A stretch of 64,000 nt of DNA. Origin: an uncultured Muribaculaceae bacterium (lineage in GTDB: Bacteria; Bacteroidota; Bacteroidia; Bacteroidales; Muribaculaceae). The first letter of the stretch is position 1, and the number at the start of each line of letters is the position of its first letter. Location of the stretch: assembly GCA_910578035.1 (NCBI GenBank), contig CAJTOB010000006.1, positions 9,900 to 73,899 on the forward strand, given 5' to 3'. Positions 44,260 to 52,335 of the stretch are shown one piece after another. The notes under the pieces were generated by a model that saw only the letters and a program-made list of their open reading frames with translations, did no database searches and was not told the origin of the DNA. The translations under genes and the position numbers were made by a program.

Positions 44260-45507
44260 TCAGAGGTTGATGGTTGATGTTTTGGTTCGTCCGCCCGCGA
44301 AAGTGGTTGTGATTACAGTGCCGGGCTCGAGGGCGTCGGCTTCTGTCACGGCGTGGCCGTCGACGCGGGTTATGGAGTAGCCGCGTCGCAGAGTCGCTTC
44401 GGGCGAAAGTGTGTTGAGGAGCACGCCAAATGCGTTGAGCCGCTCTGCCGAGCGCACAAAGGTGCTTCGGACTGCGGCCGTGATGGCAGCCGGTATCTCG
44501 GGGCCGAGACGCTGGCGGTTGCGGTCGATGATACTGCGCGCGAGAGCCGGTATGGAGCCCTGGTAATATGCGAGCTGCTGGCGCTGGCCCGATATGCGCT
44601 CGCGGACGAGAGTGAGGATAGCGTCGCCGGTGGCGCGCAGGCGGTCGTAGGCGGCTCCGGCCATTCCGATGAGAGCTTCGGCGGCGGCAGTAGGGGTCTT
44701 CACGCGGGTGTTGGCTACGTAATCGAGCACCGTCACATCGCGCTCATGGCCTATGCCTACGATTATAGGCAGGGGGAACTGGGCAACGTTTGAGGCGAGG
44801 GTATAGTCGTCGAAAGAGGCGAGGTCGCTCACGGCACCGCCGCCGCGAATCAGGACCACGCAGTCGAATTCGCCGTCGCGGGCTGCAATGGCCTCCAGAG
44901 CCGCCACAACGCTCGGTACGGTGCGCTCGCCCTGCAGGGTGGCCTCGAATAGCTCTGTCTCGAAGCGAAGGCGCTGAGGGTTGTTGTGGAGGTGCTTCAT
45001 GAAGTCGCCGTAGCCGGCGGCGCCTCTTGCCGAGATAATGGCGACGCGCACGGGCAGCTGAGGCCACGGCAGGCAGCGGTTCATGTCGAAGACGCCTTCG
45101 GCGCGCAGACGGGCTATGATTTCGTTTCGGCGCCGGGCGAGGTCGCCGACAGTATAGTCGGGATTGATGTCGCTGATGACAAGCGACATGCCGTAGACGG
45201 GGTGATAGTTGGCGTTGACTTTCACCATTATCTTCATGTCGGAGCGCAGGCGCGTGCCCGTGGCGGCATAGAACATTGCTCCGAGGCGCGAGAATGTCGA
45301 AGCCCACATCACGGCGCGGCTCTTGGCCAGAGGCGAGCCCGTGCGCTCGTCTTTCTGCACCAGCTCCATGTAGCAGTGCCCTCCGGAAGAGCGCAAATCG
45401 GAGGTCTCGGCGGTAATCCACACACCTTGGAGCCCGGGAGCGACTGCAATGGCCGACGTCACACGCCGGTTCAGCTCAAGCAAGCTTATAGCCTGTTCTT
45501 CCATCAC
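44260..45507 (-). CDS. xseA: Exodeoxyribonuclease VII large subunit
   Basis: A 415-residue protein, the catalytic subunit of ExoVII, which cuts single-stranded DNA into oligonucleotides. An OB-fold at residues about 8-105 (LLELNRRVTSAIA, VWITAETSDLR, HCYMELVQKDERTG) is followed by the catalytic core with VRVAIISARGAAGYGDFMKHL, LIRGGGAVSDLASFDD and PIIVGIGHERDVTVLDYVANTRVKTPTAAAE, all hallmark motifs. The C-terminal helical segment and GYSITRVDG are also intact. Its start overlaps the DUF3256 gene by about 30 bases; the second Met (45504) is equally possible. Confidence 0.95.
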   Translation of the reverse strand: MMEEQAISLLELNRRVTSAIAVAPGLQGVWITAETSDLRSSGGHCYMELVQKDERTGSPLAKSRAVMWASTFSRLGAMFYAATGTRLRSDMKIMVKVNANYHPVYGMSLVISDINPDYTVGDLARRRNEIIARLRAEGVFDMNRCLPWPQLPVRVAIISARGAAGYGDFMKHLHNNPQRLRFETELFEATLQGERTVPSVVAALEAIAARDGEFDCVVLIRGGGAVSDLASFDDYTLASNVAQFPLPIIVGIGHERDVTVLDYVANTRVKTPTAAAEALIGMAGAAYDRLRATGDAILTLVRERISGQRQQLAYYQGSIPALARSIIDRNRQRLGPEIPAAITAAVRSTFVRSAERLNAFGVLLNTLSPEATLRRGYSITRVDGHAVTEADALEPGTVITTTFAGGRTKTSTINL

Positions 45508-46123
45508 TTTTTTCGGTGAATTTACCGCCGGAGAGGCGCATTTCTATATTCTGCCTGAGCAGACGGAGGCCTTCGGGCCGGTCTGCGTCGGTGTAGTATG
45601 CCGGTGTGGTGTCGGTGAAGCGGAAGAGTGCGGTCTCAGGGTCGAATTCGGCTCTCACGAACAAGTATTCGGGCATTTCGGCTGTTTTGAGCTCCTTGCG
45701 TCGCGCCGGGTCGGCAAACTGAGCTATGCCGGGCATGGAAAGCGAGGGCAGCTCTGTCCAATCTGTAGCGCGGAACAAGCGTATGCTGCTGTCGGCCACC
45801 GGGGTAAGGACAGTCTCGATTACAGCGATGACGGTGTCGCGGCCGTTGGCTACGAGGGCTATCTGCATGGAGGCGTCGCGGCTCAGCTCGATTGTCATGG
45901 CGCGGTCGGTCAGGGCGGTGATGCGCGAACGGCCTCCGAGGGTGTTTGCCGAGGGTGTCGGCAGGCCGCTGTTGAAATAGTCGAGCATGTCGAGCCTCGT
46001 ATTGGTCTGGAGCAGCGGCACGACTGTTGCCGGCGCCTCTTTGAAGACGTCGGCCGCCGTGCGGGCTTCAGCGGTGAGGGCGGCGCATGCTGCTGCTACG
46101 AGAATGAGAGCTTTCAGGTTCAC
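45476..46123 (-). CDS. Secreted DUF3256 family protein
   Basis: A 215-residue protein with a signal peptide (residues 1-20, ends LTAEA). The body is beta-rich (MTIELSRDASMQIALVAN, DTVIAVIETVLTPVADSSI) and matches DUF3256, which is limited to Bacteroidetes and has no known function. It overlaps the helicase stop by four bases at its start and xseA by about 30 bases at its end, so it is in the middle of one operon. Confidence 0.8.
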   Translation of the reverse strand: MNLKALILVAAACAALTAEARTAADVFKEAPATVVPLLQTNTRLDMLDYFNSGLPTPSANTLGGRSRITALTDRAMTIELSRDASMQIALVANGRDTVIAVIETVLTPVADSSIRLFRATDWTELPSLSMPGIAQFADPARRKELKTAEMPEYLFVRAEFDPETALFRFTDTTPAYYTDADRPEGLRLLRQNIEMRLSGGKFTEKSDGRTGYKLA

Positions 46124-47832
46124 TGCTTTTTATATTTTTTCTTTGTCTTGCGTTCGGACGTACGGGCATAGTCGCGTTCGGGGTCGGCAATCTCGCTGAA
46201 GACGCGCTTGCCGAAGAATTCGAGACCTTTTAGGGCCGCCACCACACGCTTGGCATCTGCTTTCTTGACGTCGAAAAGCGAGTAAGAGGGCAGGAGGTCG
46301 ATGCGGCCTACGTCTACACGGCGTCCTTCGACATTCTTGTTGAGCATGTCGATGACGTTGCCGGCGAAGAAGCCGTCGGCCTTGCCGAGATTGACATATA
46401 TACGTGCCATACCGCGCTCGGCGGTGCGGCGGTCTTTCTCGCGGTCGGTGGGGTGTTCTTTGGTCTGGCGTTCCTTGCCTTTCTTTTCCTTGGCCGGTTT
46501 TTCGTCGATAAAATCGATGTTGGGGGCGTCTTTATAGTAGTTGAGCAGACGGTTGAACTCAAGTGAGAGCACGCGCTTGAGGAGGTCTTCGGTCGAGAGC
46601 CACGACAGTTTCTTGATGACGCCGGGCAGATAGCGGTTGATTTCCTCTTCGTTGACCTCGACGCGCTCGAGACGGTCGGCGAGGTTGTAGAGCTGCTTCT
46701 CGATGATGTGCTCCGGGGTGGGCACTTCCTTGCGCTCGAACTTTTTGCCGATTATGCGCTCTATTTCGCGGAGTTTGCCTTTTTCGCGCGAGTGGATAAT
46801 GGCTATGGATACGCCTGTCTTTCCGGCGCGGCCTGTTCGGCCTGAGCGGTGGGTGTAGACGGCGGTGTCGTCGGGCAGACCGTAGTTTATCACATGGGTG
46901 AGGTCGTCGACGTCGAGCCCGCGCGCTGCCACATCGGTGGCGACGAGGAGGGTGATGACGCCGTCGCGGAATTTTTTCATCACAATGTCGCGCTGCTGCT
47001 GGCTGAGGTCGCCGTGGAGGGCGTCGGCGTTGTAGCCGTCGGCAATGAGGTGGTCGGCGATTTCCTGGGTATCGCGGCGGGTGCGGCAGAATACGATGGC
47101 GTAGATGTTGGGAGAGTTGTCGGCTATGCGCTTAAGAGCGAGGTATTTGTCGCGCGCGTTTACCATATAGTATATGTGGCGTACATTTTTGGCGCCTTCA
47201 TTGCGGGTGCCTATCACTATTTCCTCGGGCTTGTTCATGAAGCGCTTGGAAATGCGGGCTACTTCGGCCGGCATCGTAGCCGAGAACATCAGCATCTTGC
47301 GGTCTTCGGGCACGTGCGACAGGATATCGTTGATAGAATCGACGAATCCCATGTTAAGCATTTCGTCAGCTTCGTCGAGCACTACGGTGTGTACGTGCTG
47401 GAGTTTTACGACGCCGCGATTGATAAGGTCGATAAGTCGGCCGGGAGTCGCTACTATAATCTGTACGCCCTTGCGGAGCGCACGAATCTGGCTCTCGATG
47501 CTCGAGCCGCCGTAGACAGGCAGTATCTCGAGTTGAGGCACATATTTTGAGAAATCGGCGAGGTCGCCGGCTATCTGCAGGCATAGCTCGCGGGTTGGGG
47601 CGAGAATCAGGGCCTGCGGTTCGGCGCGGTCAAGGTCTACGCGCTGTATAAGAGGCAGCCCGAATGCAGCCGTCTTGCCGGTACCTGTCTGTGCGAGAGC
47701 CACAAGGTCGTGGTCTCCGTTGAGGAGAACGGGTATCACTTTCTCCTGTACTGGCATAGGGGTTTCGAACCCCATTTCGGCAATGCCCTTGAGTAAGTCG
47801 GGGCGCACGCCTAATTCTTCGAAATTCAGCAT
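46120..47832 (-). CDS. DEAD-box RNA helicase with DbpA-type RNA-binding C-terminus
   Basis: A 570-residue helicase. The Q motif is at 5-28 (GFETPMPVQEKVIPVLL). Walker A is AQTGTGKT (47-54), DEAD lies in VVLDEADEMLNMGF, and SAT and HRSGRTGRAGKTG are also intact. The C-terminal 75 residues (RIYVNLGKADGFFAGNVIDML, RIDLLPSYSLFDVK) are a DbpA/CsdA-type RNA-binding domain, so a role in ribosome assembly or cold adaptation is likely. The start at 47832 is chosen over upstream codons because it matches the family's N-terminus. A perfect 8-bp hairpin (47850-47869) lies in its leader. It overlaps DUF3256 by four bases. Confidence 0.92.
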   Translation of the reverse strand: MLNFEELGVRPDLLKGIAEMGFETPMPVQEKVIPVLLNGDHDLVALAQTGTGKTAAFGLPLIQRVDLDRAEPQALILAPTRELCLQIAGDLADFSKYVPQLEILPVYGGSSIESQIRALRKGVQIIVATPGRLIDLINRGVVKLQHVHTVVLDEADEMLNMGFVDSINDILSHVPEDRKMLMFSATMPAEVARISKRFMNKPEEIVIGTRNEGAKNVRHIYYMVNARDKYLALKRIADNSPNIYAIVFCRTRRDTQEIADHLIADGYNADALHGDLSQQQRDIVMKKFRDGVITLLVATDVAARGLDVDDLTHVINYGLPDDTAVYTHRSGRTGRAGKTGVSIAIIHSREKGKLREIERIIGKKFERKEVPTPEHIIEKQLYNLADRLERVEVNEEEINRYLPGVIKKLSWLSTEDLLKRVLSLEFNRLLNYYKDAPNIDFIDEKPAKEKKGKERQTKEHPTDREKDRRTAERGMARIYVNLGKADGFFAGNVIDMLNKNVEGRRVDVGRIDLLPSYSLFDVKKADAKRVVAALKGLEFFGKRVFSEIADPERDYARTSERKTKKKYKKQ

Positions 47833-47849
47833 ATAAAATAATTTAATAA

Positions 47850-47869
47850 CCACAGGCTGATGCCTGTGG
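47850..47869 (-). promoter_or_regulatory. 5' leader hairpin of the DEAD-box helicase
   Basis: CCACAGGC and GCCTGTGG form a perfect stem with a four-base loop, 17 bases upstream of the helicase ATG. There is no clean U tract. It may control helicase translation or be an imperfect terminator of the upstream gene. Confidence 0.55.
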
Positions 47870-47920
47870 TATGTATGTGTTTTTGCCAATAAAACGCTTT
47901 CGCAAGCCGCTTTGTTGGCT

Positions 47921-48145
47921 TCAGTTGTCGCCGTGTTCGCGCAGTAGGTCTGCCGCACGCCCGGCGTCGGCTTCGGCAACGTAGAGGCGCACGGGCGCCC
48001 ATGTGGCGCCTGCGCCGTAGAGAGTAGACATGGCATCGTCCATCACATGGCATGCTATGCCGTTGTTTTCAAGCATGCCGGCGGCGATGGCGGCATCGCG
48101 CGAGTTGGTGAATTCGGCCACCACCACCGGTGCATTCCCTTTCAT
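47921..48145 (-). CDS. DUF2007 family small protein
   Basis: A 74-residue protein that matches DUF2007 (putative signal-transducing protein): VVVAEFTNSRDAAIAAGMLENNGIACHVMDD, then VRLYVAEADAGRAADLL. The fold is likely a ferredoxin-like PII relative. Its start overlaps the tyrS stop by four bases, so it is translated with tyrS. Function is unknown. Confidence 0.85.
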   Translation of the reverse strand: MKGNAPVVVAEFTNSRDAAIAAGMLENNGIACHVMDDAMSTLYGAGATWAPVRLYVAEADAGRAADLLREHGDN

Positions 48146-49437
48146 CGTGCTATGATAAGGAAATATTGCTTCTTGCCCTTCTGCACGATTATATATTTGC
48201 CGTCGAGCAGCATTTCGGGCGAAGCGGCAATCTGCGGGTCGGTCACTTTCTCCTTGTTGATAGAGAAACCTCCGCCCTGCACGAGTTTGCGCATTTCGGC
48301 CTTGGAGGGGAATACGGCGGCCTTTTCGGTGAGAAGGTCGGCCATGCGGATTCCGGCTTCGATGTCGGCGCGGCTTACCTCGAAGGTGGGCACGCCGTCA
48401 AACACGTCGAGCAGGGTGGCCTCGTCGAGCTTGCGGAGGGCGTCGGCGGCCTTGTTGCTGAAAAGTATCTGCGAGGCTTCGACGGCTGCTTCGTAGTCGG
48501 CGGCAGAGTGCACCATGGTGGTGATTTCCTGTGCCAGGCGCTTCTGGAGGGGGCGGCGTCCGGGGTCTTCGGCCTGCTCGGCTACGAGAGCTTCGATTTC
48601 CTCACGCGAGAGGGCTGTGAAAATCTTGATATACTTTTCGGCGTCGGCGTCCGATACGTTGAGCCAGAACTGGTAGAACTTGTAGGGCGAAGTGCGGGCG
48701 CGGTCGAGCCATACGTTTCCGCTTTCGGTCTTGCCGAATTTGCCGCCGTCGGCCTTGGTGATGAGGGGGCAGGTGAGCGCGAAGGCGTCGTCCTTGCCTT
48801 CGATGCGGCGGATAAGCTCGGTGCCCGTAGTCATGTTGCCCCACTGGTCGGAACCGCCCAGCTGCAGACGGCAGCCTTTGTCCTTGTAGAGGTGCAGGAA
48901 GTCGTAGCCCTGCAGAAGCTGATATGAAAATTCGGTGAACGACATGCCTTCGCGGCTTTCGCCCGAGAGACGTTTTTTCACAGAATCCTTTGCCATCATA
49001 TAGTTGACGGTGATGTGCTTGCCGACGTCGCGGATAAAGTCGAGGAAGGAGAACTGCTTCATCCAGTCGTAGTTGTTGACGAGCTCGGCGGCATTGGGCG
49101 CGTCGGAGTCGAAATCGAGGAATTTGGCGAGCTGAGCCTTGATAGCCTCCTGATTGTGGCGGAGTGTGGGCTCGTCAATGAGCTTGCGCTCCTGGCTCTT
49201 CATGGAGGGGTCGCCAATCATGCCTGTGGCGCCGCCGATGAGCGCGATGGGCTTGTGGCCCGAACGCTGGAAGTGCTTGAGCATCATCACGCCGACGAGG
49301 TGGCCGATGTGGAGGCTGTCGGCTGTGGGGTCGATGCCGAGATAGGCTGTGGCCATGCCCTCGGCGAGCATTTTATCTGTTCCGGGCATGACAGTGTGAA
49401 TCATGCCGCGCCAGGTGAGTTCTTCTATGAAATCCAT
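48142..49437 (-). CDS. tyrS: Tyrosyl-tRNA synthetase
   Basis: A 431-residue class I aminoacyl-tRNA synthetase that charges tRNA-Tyr. HIGH is at 43-46 (ADSLHIGHLVG). The tyrosine pocket shows LQLGGSDQWGNMTTG. The KMSKS region is the bacterial TyrS form KFGKT. The C-terminal S4-like RNA-binding domain follows (VQGGGFSINKEKVTD and KYIIVQKGKKQYFLI). All motifs are intact. It is followed, with a four-base overlap, by the DUF2007 gene. Confidence 0.97.
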   Translation of the reverse strand: MDFIEELTWRGMIHTVMPGTDKMLAEGMATAYLGIDPTADSLHIGHLVGVMMLKHFQRSGHKPIALIGGATGMIGDPSMKSQERKLIDEPTLRHNQEAIKAQLAKFLDFDSDAPNAAELVNNYDWMKQFSFLDFIRDVGKHITVNYMMAKDSVKKRLSGESREGMSFTEFSYQLLQGYDFLHLYKDKGCRLQLGGSDQWGNMTTGTELIRRIEGKDDAFALTCPLITKADGGKFGKTESGNVWLDRARTSPYKFYQFWLNVSDADAEKYIKIFTALSREEIEALVAEQAEDPGRRPLQKRLAQEITTMVHSAADYEAAVEASQILFSNKAADALRKLDEATLLDVFDGVPTFEVSRADIEAGIRMADLLTEKAAVFPSKAEMRKLVQGGGFSINKEKVTDPQIAASPEMLLDGKYIIVQKGKKQYFLIIAR

Positions 49438-49525
49438 CTTATTAAGCTGTTGGGTTGTCGGGCTGACGGGCTGTTGGGCCAGAGAGCCAACAATTCTTAA
49501 TTTTAAATTATTAATTTTTAATTCT
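49438..49525. other. 88-base spacer with short inverted repeat, no gene seen
   Basis: Contains GTTGGGC-CAGAGA-GCCAAC, a GGGCTGACGGGCTG unit and an AT-rich run. It separates cdd and tyrS on the minus strand. Confidence 0.6.
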
Positions 49526-49999
49526 TTAAAATTCTATGAAGGCGAGGGGAAGGAGAGCCTGAACCGAAGAGAGGCGGTAGACCTCTTCTGCGCCGGCGAG
49601 CAATACGGGCACGTGGTGCCCCGCCAGTTTCTCATATTCGAGAAGTGCCTGGCGGCAAGCGCCGCAGGGTGCGGTTGGTTGTGCTGTCGGGAAGCCGTCG
49701 GTGCCTATGGCGGCGATGGCTATCATCTCGAAAGCAACGCCCGGATAGTTGGCTCCGGCCCAGTAACAGGCTGAGCGCTCGGCGCATGTGCCCGAAGGAT
49801 ATGCCGCGTTCTCCTGGTTGGCACCCGTGGCGATCTCACCGTTGGCCAGCAGGATAGCCGCGCCGACCTTGAAGTGGCTGTAAGGAGCGTAAGAGCCCTT
49901 CAGGGCTGCCTGCGCGGCCTCGACCAAACGGCGCTCGGTGGCGTCGAGTTCGGCGTAGGTCATTGCCTTTATCGGTGTGATTATTTCTATATCTTTCAT
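49526..49999 (-). CDS. cdd: Cytidine deaminase
   Basis: A 157-residue zinc enzyme that deaminates cytidine and deoxycytidine to uridine in pyrimidine salvage. The zinc and catalytic motifs are TCAERSA (C and catalytic E) and PCGACRQ (two zinc cysteines). The substrate pocket residues appear in YSHFKVGAAIL and GANQENAAYPSG. The start at 49999 is chosen over upstream codons because it follows a TATTTTTGC element by 16 bases. The typical length of the homotetrameric form is 130-160 residues. Confidence 0.96.
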   Translation of the reverse strand: MKDIEIITPIKAMTYAELDATERRLVEAAQAALKGSYAPYSHFKVGAAILLANGEIATGANQENAAYPSGTCAERSACYWAGANYPGVAFEMIAIAAIGTDGFPTAQPTAPCGACRQALLEYEKLAGHHVPVLLAGAEEVYRLSSVQALLPLAFIEF

Positions 50000-50008
50000 T
50001 TTCAAATA

Positions 50009-50024
50009 TATTTTTGCAAAAATA
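50009..50024. promoter_or_regulatory. Palindromic, potentially bidirectional -7 promoter element
   Basis: TATTTTTGCAAAAATA reads as a perfect -7 element on both strands. The minus copy lies 16 bases upstream of cdd. The plus copy points toward the TPR gene, which also has its own element at 50117. Confidence 0.6.
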
Positions 50025-50116
50025 GTTCTTTTTCCATTATAAACCAAATTCGCCACAGGGTCGGTTCTGAAACTCAAAAAAAAGGGCTAAAATTTTTATA
50101 TTTGGCGGAGAAAGCG

Positions 50117-50124
50117 TATTTTTG
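50117..50124 (+). promoter_or_regulatory. -7 promoter element for the TPR membrane protein
   Basis: TATTTTTG followed by C, 80 bases upstream of the ATG at 50205. The leader then contains GCGGAG-TGT-CTCCGC (50135-50149), a small hairpin. Confidence 0.55.
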
Positions 50125-50204
50125 CAAGCTGAAAGCGGAGTGTCTCCGCATGTGCCTCCGCGCACGCCCCCGAATAGCATAAAAAACGAAACCAGACAAT
50201 ATCA

Positions 50205-50852
50205 ATGGAAAAGAAAACTCCCGCCACCGAGCAAATCGAACAGGCCGAAGACATCGTTGCAAAAGCACGCGCCAACAAGAAAACCTTAGTAGGTGTTTCG
50301 GTAGCCCTCGTGGTTGTAATCGCAGCCGTACTCGTATGGCTTCTCGTAGCCCAGTCGGGCAGCCGCAAGGCCGACGAGCTCATTGCCCGCGCCGACGCAG
50401 CCCAGAACGACTCTATAGCACTTTCGCTTTATGCCGACGCTGCGAAGGCCGGTTACAAGAGCGGCAACCGTGCCAAGGCCGAAATGGGTATCCGTCTCTA
50501 TCGCGAAGGCAAATATGAGGAGGCTCTCAAATATCTCGACGACGCCTCGCTTGACGATGAAATCGCCGCCGCCGGCGTATATACCCTTCAGGGCGACTGC
50601 CACGTTAACCTCGACCAGCTCGACCAGGCTCTCAAATGCTACAACAAGGCAATCTCCAAGGCCGACAAGAACCCCGAAATCGTGCCTTTCGTTCTCATAA
50701 AGGAAGCCAACATCTATCGCGCGCAGGAGAAGTATGCCGATGAGGCAAAGGCCTACAAGACCATCCTCGACGACTATCCCACTTATGTGGCAACCACCCG
50801 CGTAGACATCAAGAAGTACTACGAGCGCGCCCTTGCTTCTCAGAACCAATAA
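50205..50852 (+). CDS. TPR-repeat membrane-anchored protein
   Basis: A 215-residue protein with an N-terminal cytoplasmic segment, one membrane helix (residues 26-48, TLVGVSVALVVVIAAVLVWLL) and a tetratricopeptide domain from about 60 to 205 (AEMGIRLYREGKYEEALKYLDDA, DQALKCYNKAISKAD, ANIYRAQEKYADEAKAYKTIL). The topology resembles the YfgM-type ancillary proteins that help envelope protein assembly, but the family is not clearly the same. A strong terminator follows. Its own promoter lies at 50117. Confidence 0.85.
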   Translation: MEKKTPATEQIEQAEDIVAKARANKKTLVGVSVALVVVIAAVLVWLLVAQSGSRKADELIARADAAQNDSIALSLYADAAKAGYKSGNRAKAEMGIRLYREGKYEEALKYLDDASLDDEIAAAGVYTLQGDCHVNLDQLDQALKCYNKAISKADKNPEIVPFVLIKEANIYRAQEKYADEAKAYKTILDDYPTYVATTRVDIKKYYERALASQNQ

Positions 50853-50873
50853 GAATATCAAAAGCCATAACTC

Positions 50874-50907
50874 AAAAAGGGCGTCTGCATCTGCAGTCGC
50901 CCTTTTT
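50874..50907 (+). terminator. Rho-independent terminator after the TPR gene
   Basis: AAAAAGGGCG and CGCCCTTTTT form a 10-bp stem around a CTGCA/TGCAG inner hairpin, followed by U. Confidence 0.9.
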
Positions 50908-50940
50908 ATGCAATAAATACATAATTCATAATTAAAAACC

Positions 50941-52284
50941 GTGGATAGGCTTGAGGAATTGGCAAATAAGCCTGTGGGGCGGCTGCTGTGGCAGTATAGC
51001 GTGCCGGCTGTGGTCGGTATGCTTGTGATGGCTCTGTATAATGTTGTAGACCGTATATTTATCGGCCAGTGGGTGGGGCCCGACGCTATAGCGGGTCTTG
51101 CCGTCACGTTTCCGATAATGAATCTGGCGACGGCAATCGGTGTGCTCGTCGGCGTGGGCGCATCGTCGCGGGTGTCGATAGTTCTCGGCGGGGGCGACAA
51201 GCGCCAGGCCGAGTTGCTGCTCGGCAATGCCATGACACTCACACTTGTCAATGCCGGCATATACATATTGGTGTTTTCGGTCTTTATAGATGAAATGCTG
51301 CGTGCTTTCGGCGCCAGCGACGCCACGTTGCCCTACGGGCGCGAGTATATGCTCACGCTAATGCCGGGGCTCCTGCTTACCAACATCGCCTTCGGCTTCA
51401 ACAATATAATGCGCGCGTCGGGCTATCCCAAACGGGCCATGGCGACGATGCTTCTTGGTGCGGTGGTAAATGTGGTGCTCGACCCGATATTTATCCGCGT
51501 GCTCGACATGGGCATTGTCGGCGCCGCTATTGCCACCGATGTTGCCATGGCCGCTTCGGCATGCTTTGTGATGGCTCACTTCGGGCGCCGCGATGTGTCG
51601 CTCCGCTTCCGCCGCGGCACCTACGGGCTCAAATGGAGCATCATCTGGGGCATCGTAAGCATTGGCGCGGCTCCGGCGCTTGTCAACGCCGCCTCCTGCG
51701 CCATCAATGCCATCGTCAACCGCTCGCTCAGCGAGTGGGGCGGCGACCGGGCAATCGGTGCGGCAGGCATCATGATTACATTCACATCGCTGCTCGTTAC
51801 CGTAGTGCTTGGCATCTGCCAGGGCATGCAGCCGATAGTGGGATATAACTACGGCGCGAAACAGATGCACCGTCTCAAGCGTGCTTACTGGCTGGCTGTC
51901 GGAGTATCGTCGGTCATCACTCTGGCTGGTGCTCTCTTCGGGCTTTTCTTTCCGTCGGCAGTGGCGCGGGCATTCACGTCCGACGCCGACCTCATCGCAG
52001 CCAGCGACCGCGCCCTCAGCCTCTGTCTGCTGTGCTTTCCTTTCGTGGGTTTCCAGGTAATATCGACGGCATTTTTCCAGAGCATAGGCAAGGCAGGAAA
52101 GTCGATTTTCCTCAGTCTTTCGCGTCAGGTGATATTCCTGATTCCGCTTTTGTTGTGGCTCCCGGGCCGTTTTGGGGTAGAAGGAGTCTGGGGCTCGTTC
52201 CCGGTATCCGATTTTGCCGCCACGGTAGCCACGGTATTCATGATAGCGTGGGAATTCCGCCGGCTTTCTCGCCGGAATGCATAA
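50941..52284 (+). CDS. MATE family efflux transporter
   Basis: A 447-residue inner-membrane protein with 12 predicted helices. It opens with RLEELANKPVGRLLWQYSVPAVVGMLVMALYN, the typical MATE start in this phylum, followed by VDRIFIGQWVGPDAIAGLAV. The second half repeats the pattern (GICQGMQPIVGYNYGAKQM). MATE pumps export cationic drugs by Na+ or H+ exchange; the substrate here is unknown. The start is a GTG at 50941, preferred because no nearby ATG preserves the conserved N-terminus. A perfect hairpin terminator follows the stop. Confidence 0.93.
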   Translation: MDRLEELANKPVGRLLWQYSVPAVVGMLVMALYNVVDRIFIGQWVGPDAIAGLAVTFPIMNLATAIGVLVGVGASSRVSIVLGGGDKRQAELLLGNAMTLTLVNAGIYILVFSVFIDEMLRAFGASDATLPYGREYMLTLMPGLLLTNIAFGFNNIMRASGYPKRAMATMLLGAVVNVVLDPIFIRVLDMGIVGAAIATDVAMAASACFVMAHFGRRDVSLRFRRGTYGLKWSIIWGIVSIGAAPALVNAASCAINAIVNRSLSEWGGDRAIGAAGIMITFTSLLVTVVLGICQGMQPIVGYNYGAKQMHRLKRAYWLAVGVSSVITLAGALFGLFFPSAVARAFTSDADLIAASDRALSLCLLCFPFVGFQVISTAFFQSIGKAGKSIFLSLSRQVIFLIPLLLWLPGRFGVEGVWGSFPVSDFAATVATVFMIAWEFRRLSRRNA

Positions 52285-52318
52285 AAAAACCGTGCAGACA
52301 TTCTCTGCACGGTTTTTT
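52284..52318. terminator. Bidirectional terminator with 15-bp perfect stem
   Basis: AAAAAACCGTGCAGA and TCTGCACGGTTTTTT flank CATTC. It serves the MATE gene and the converging RCC1/LRR gene. Confidence 0.92.
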
Positions 52319-52335
52319 AATCTATCTATGTAGCC

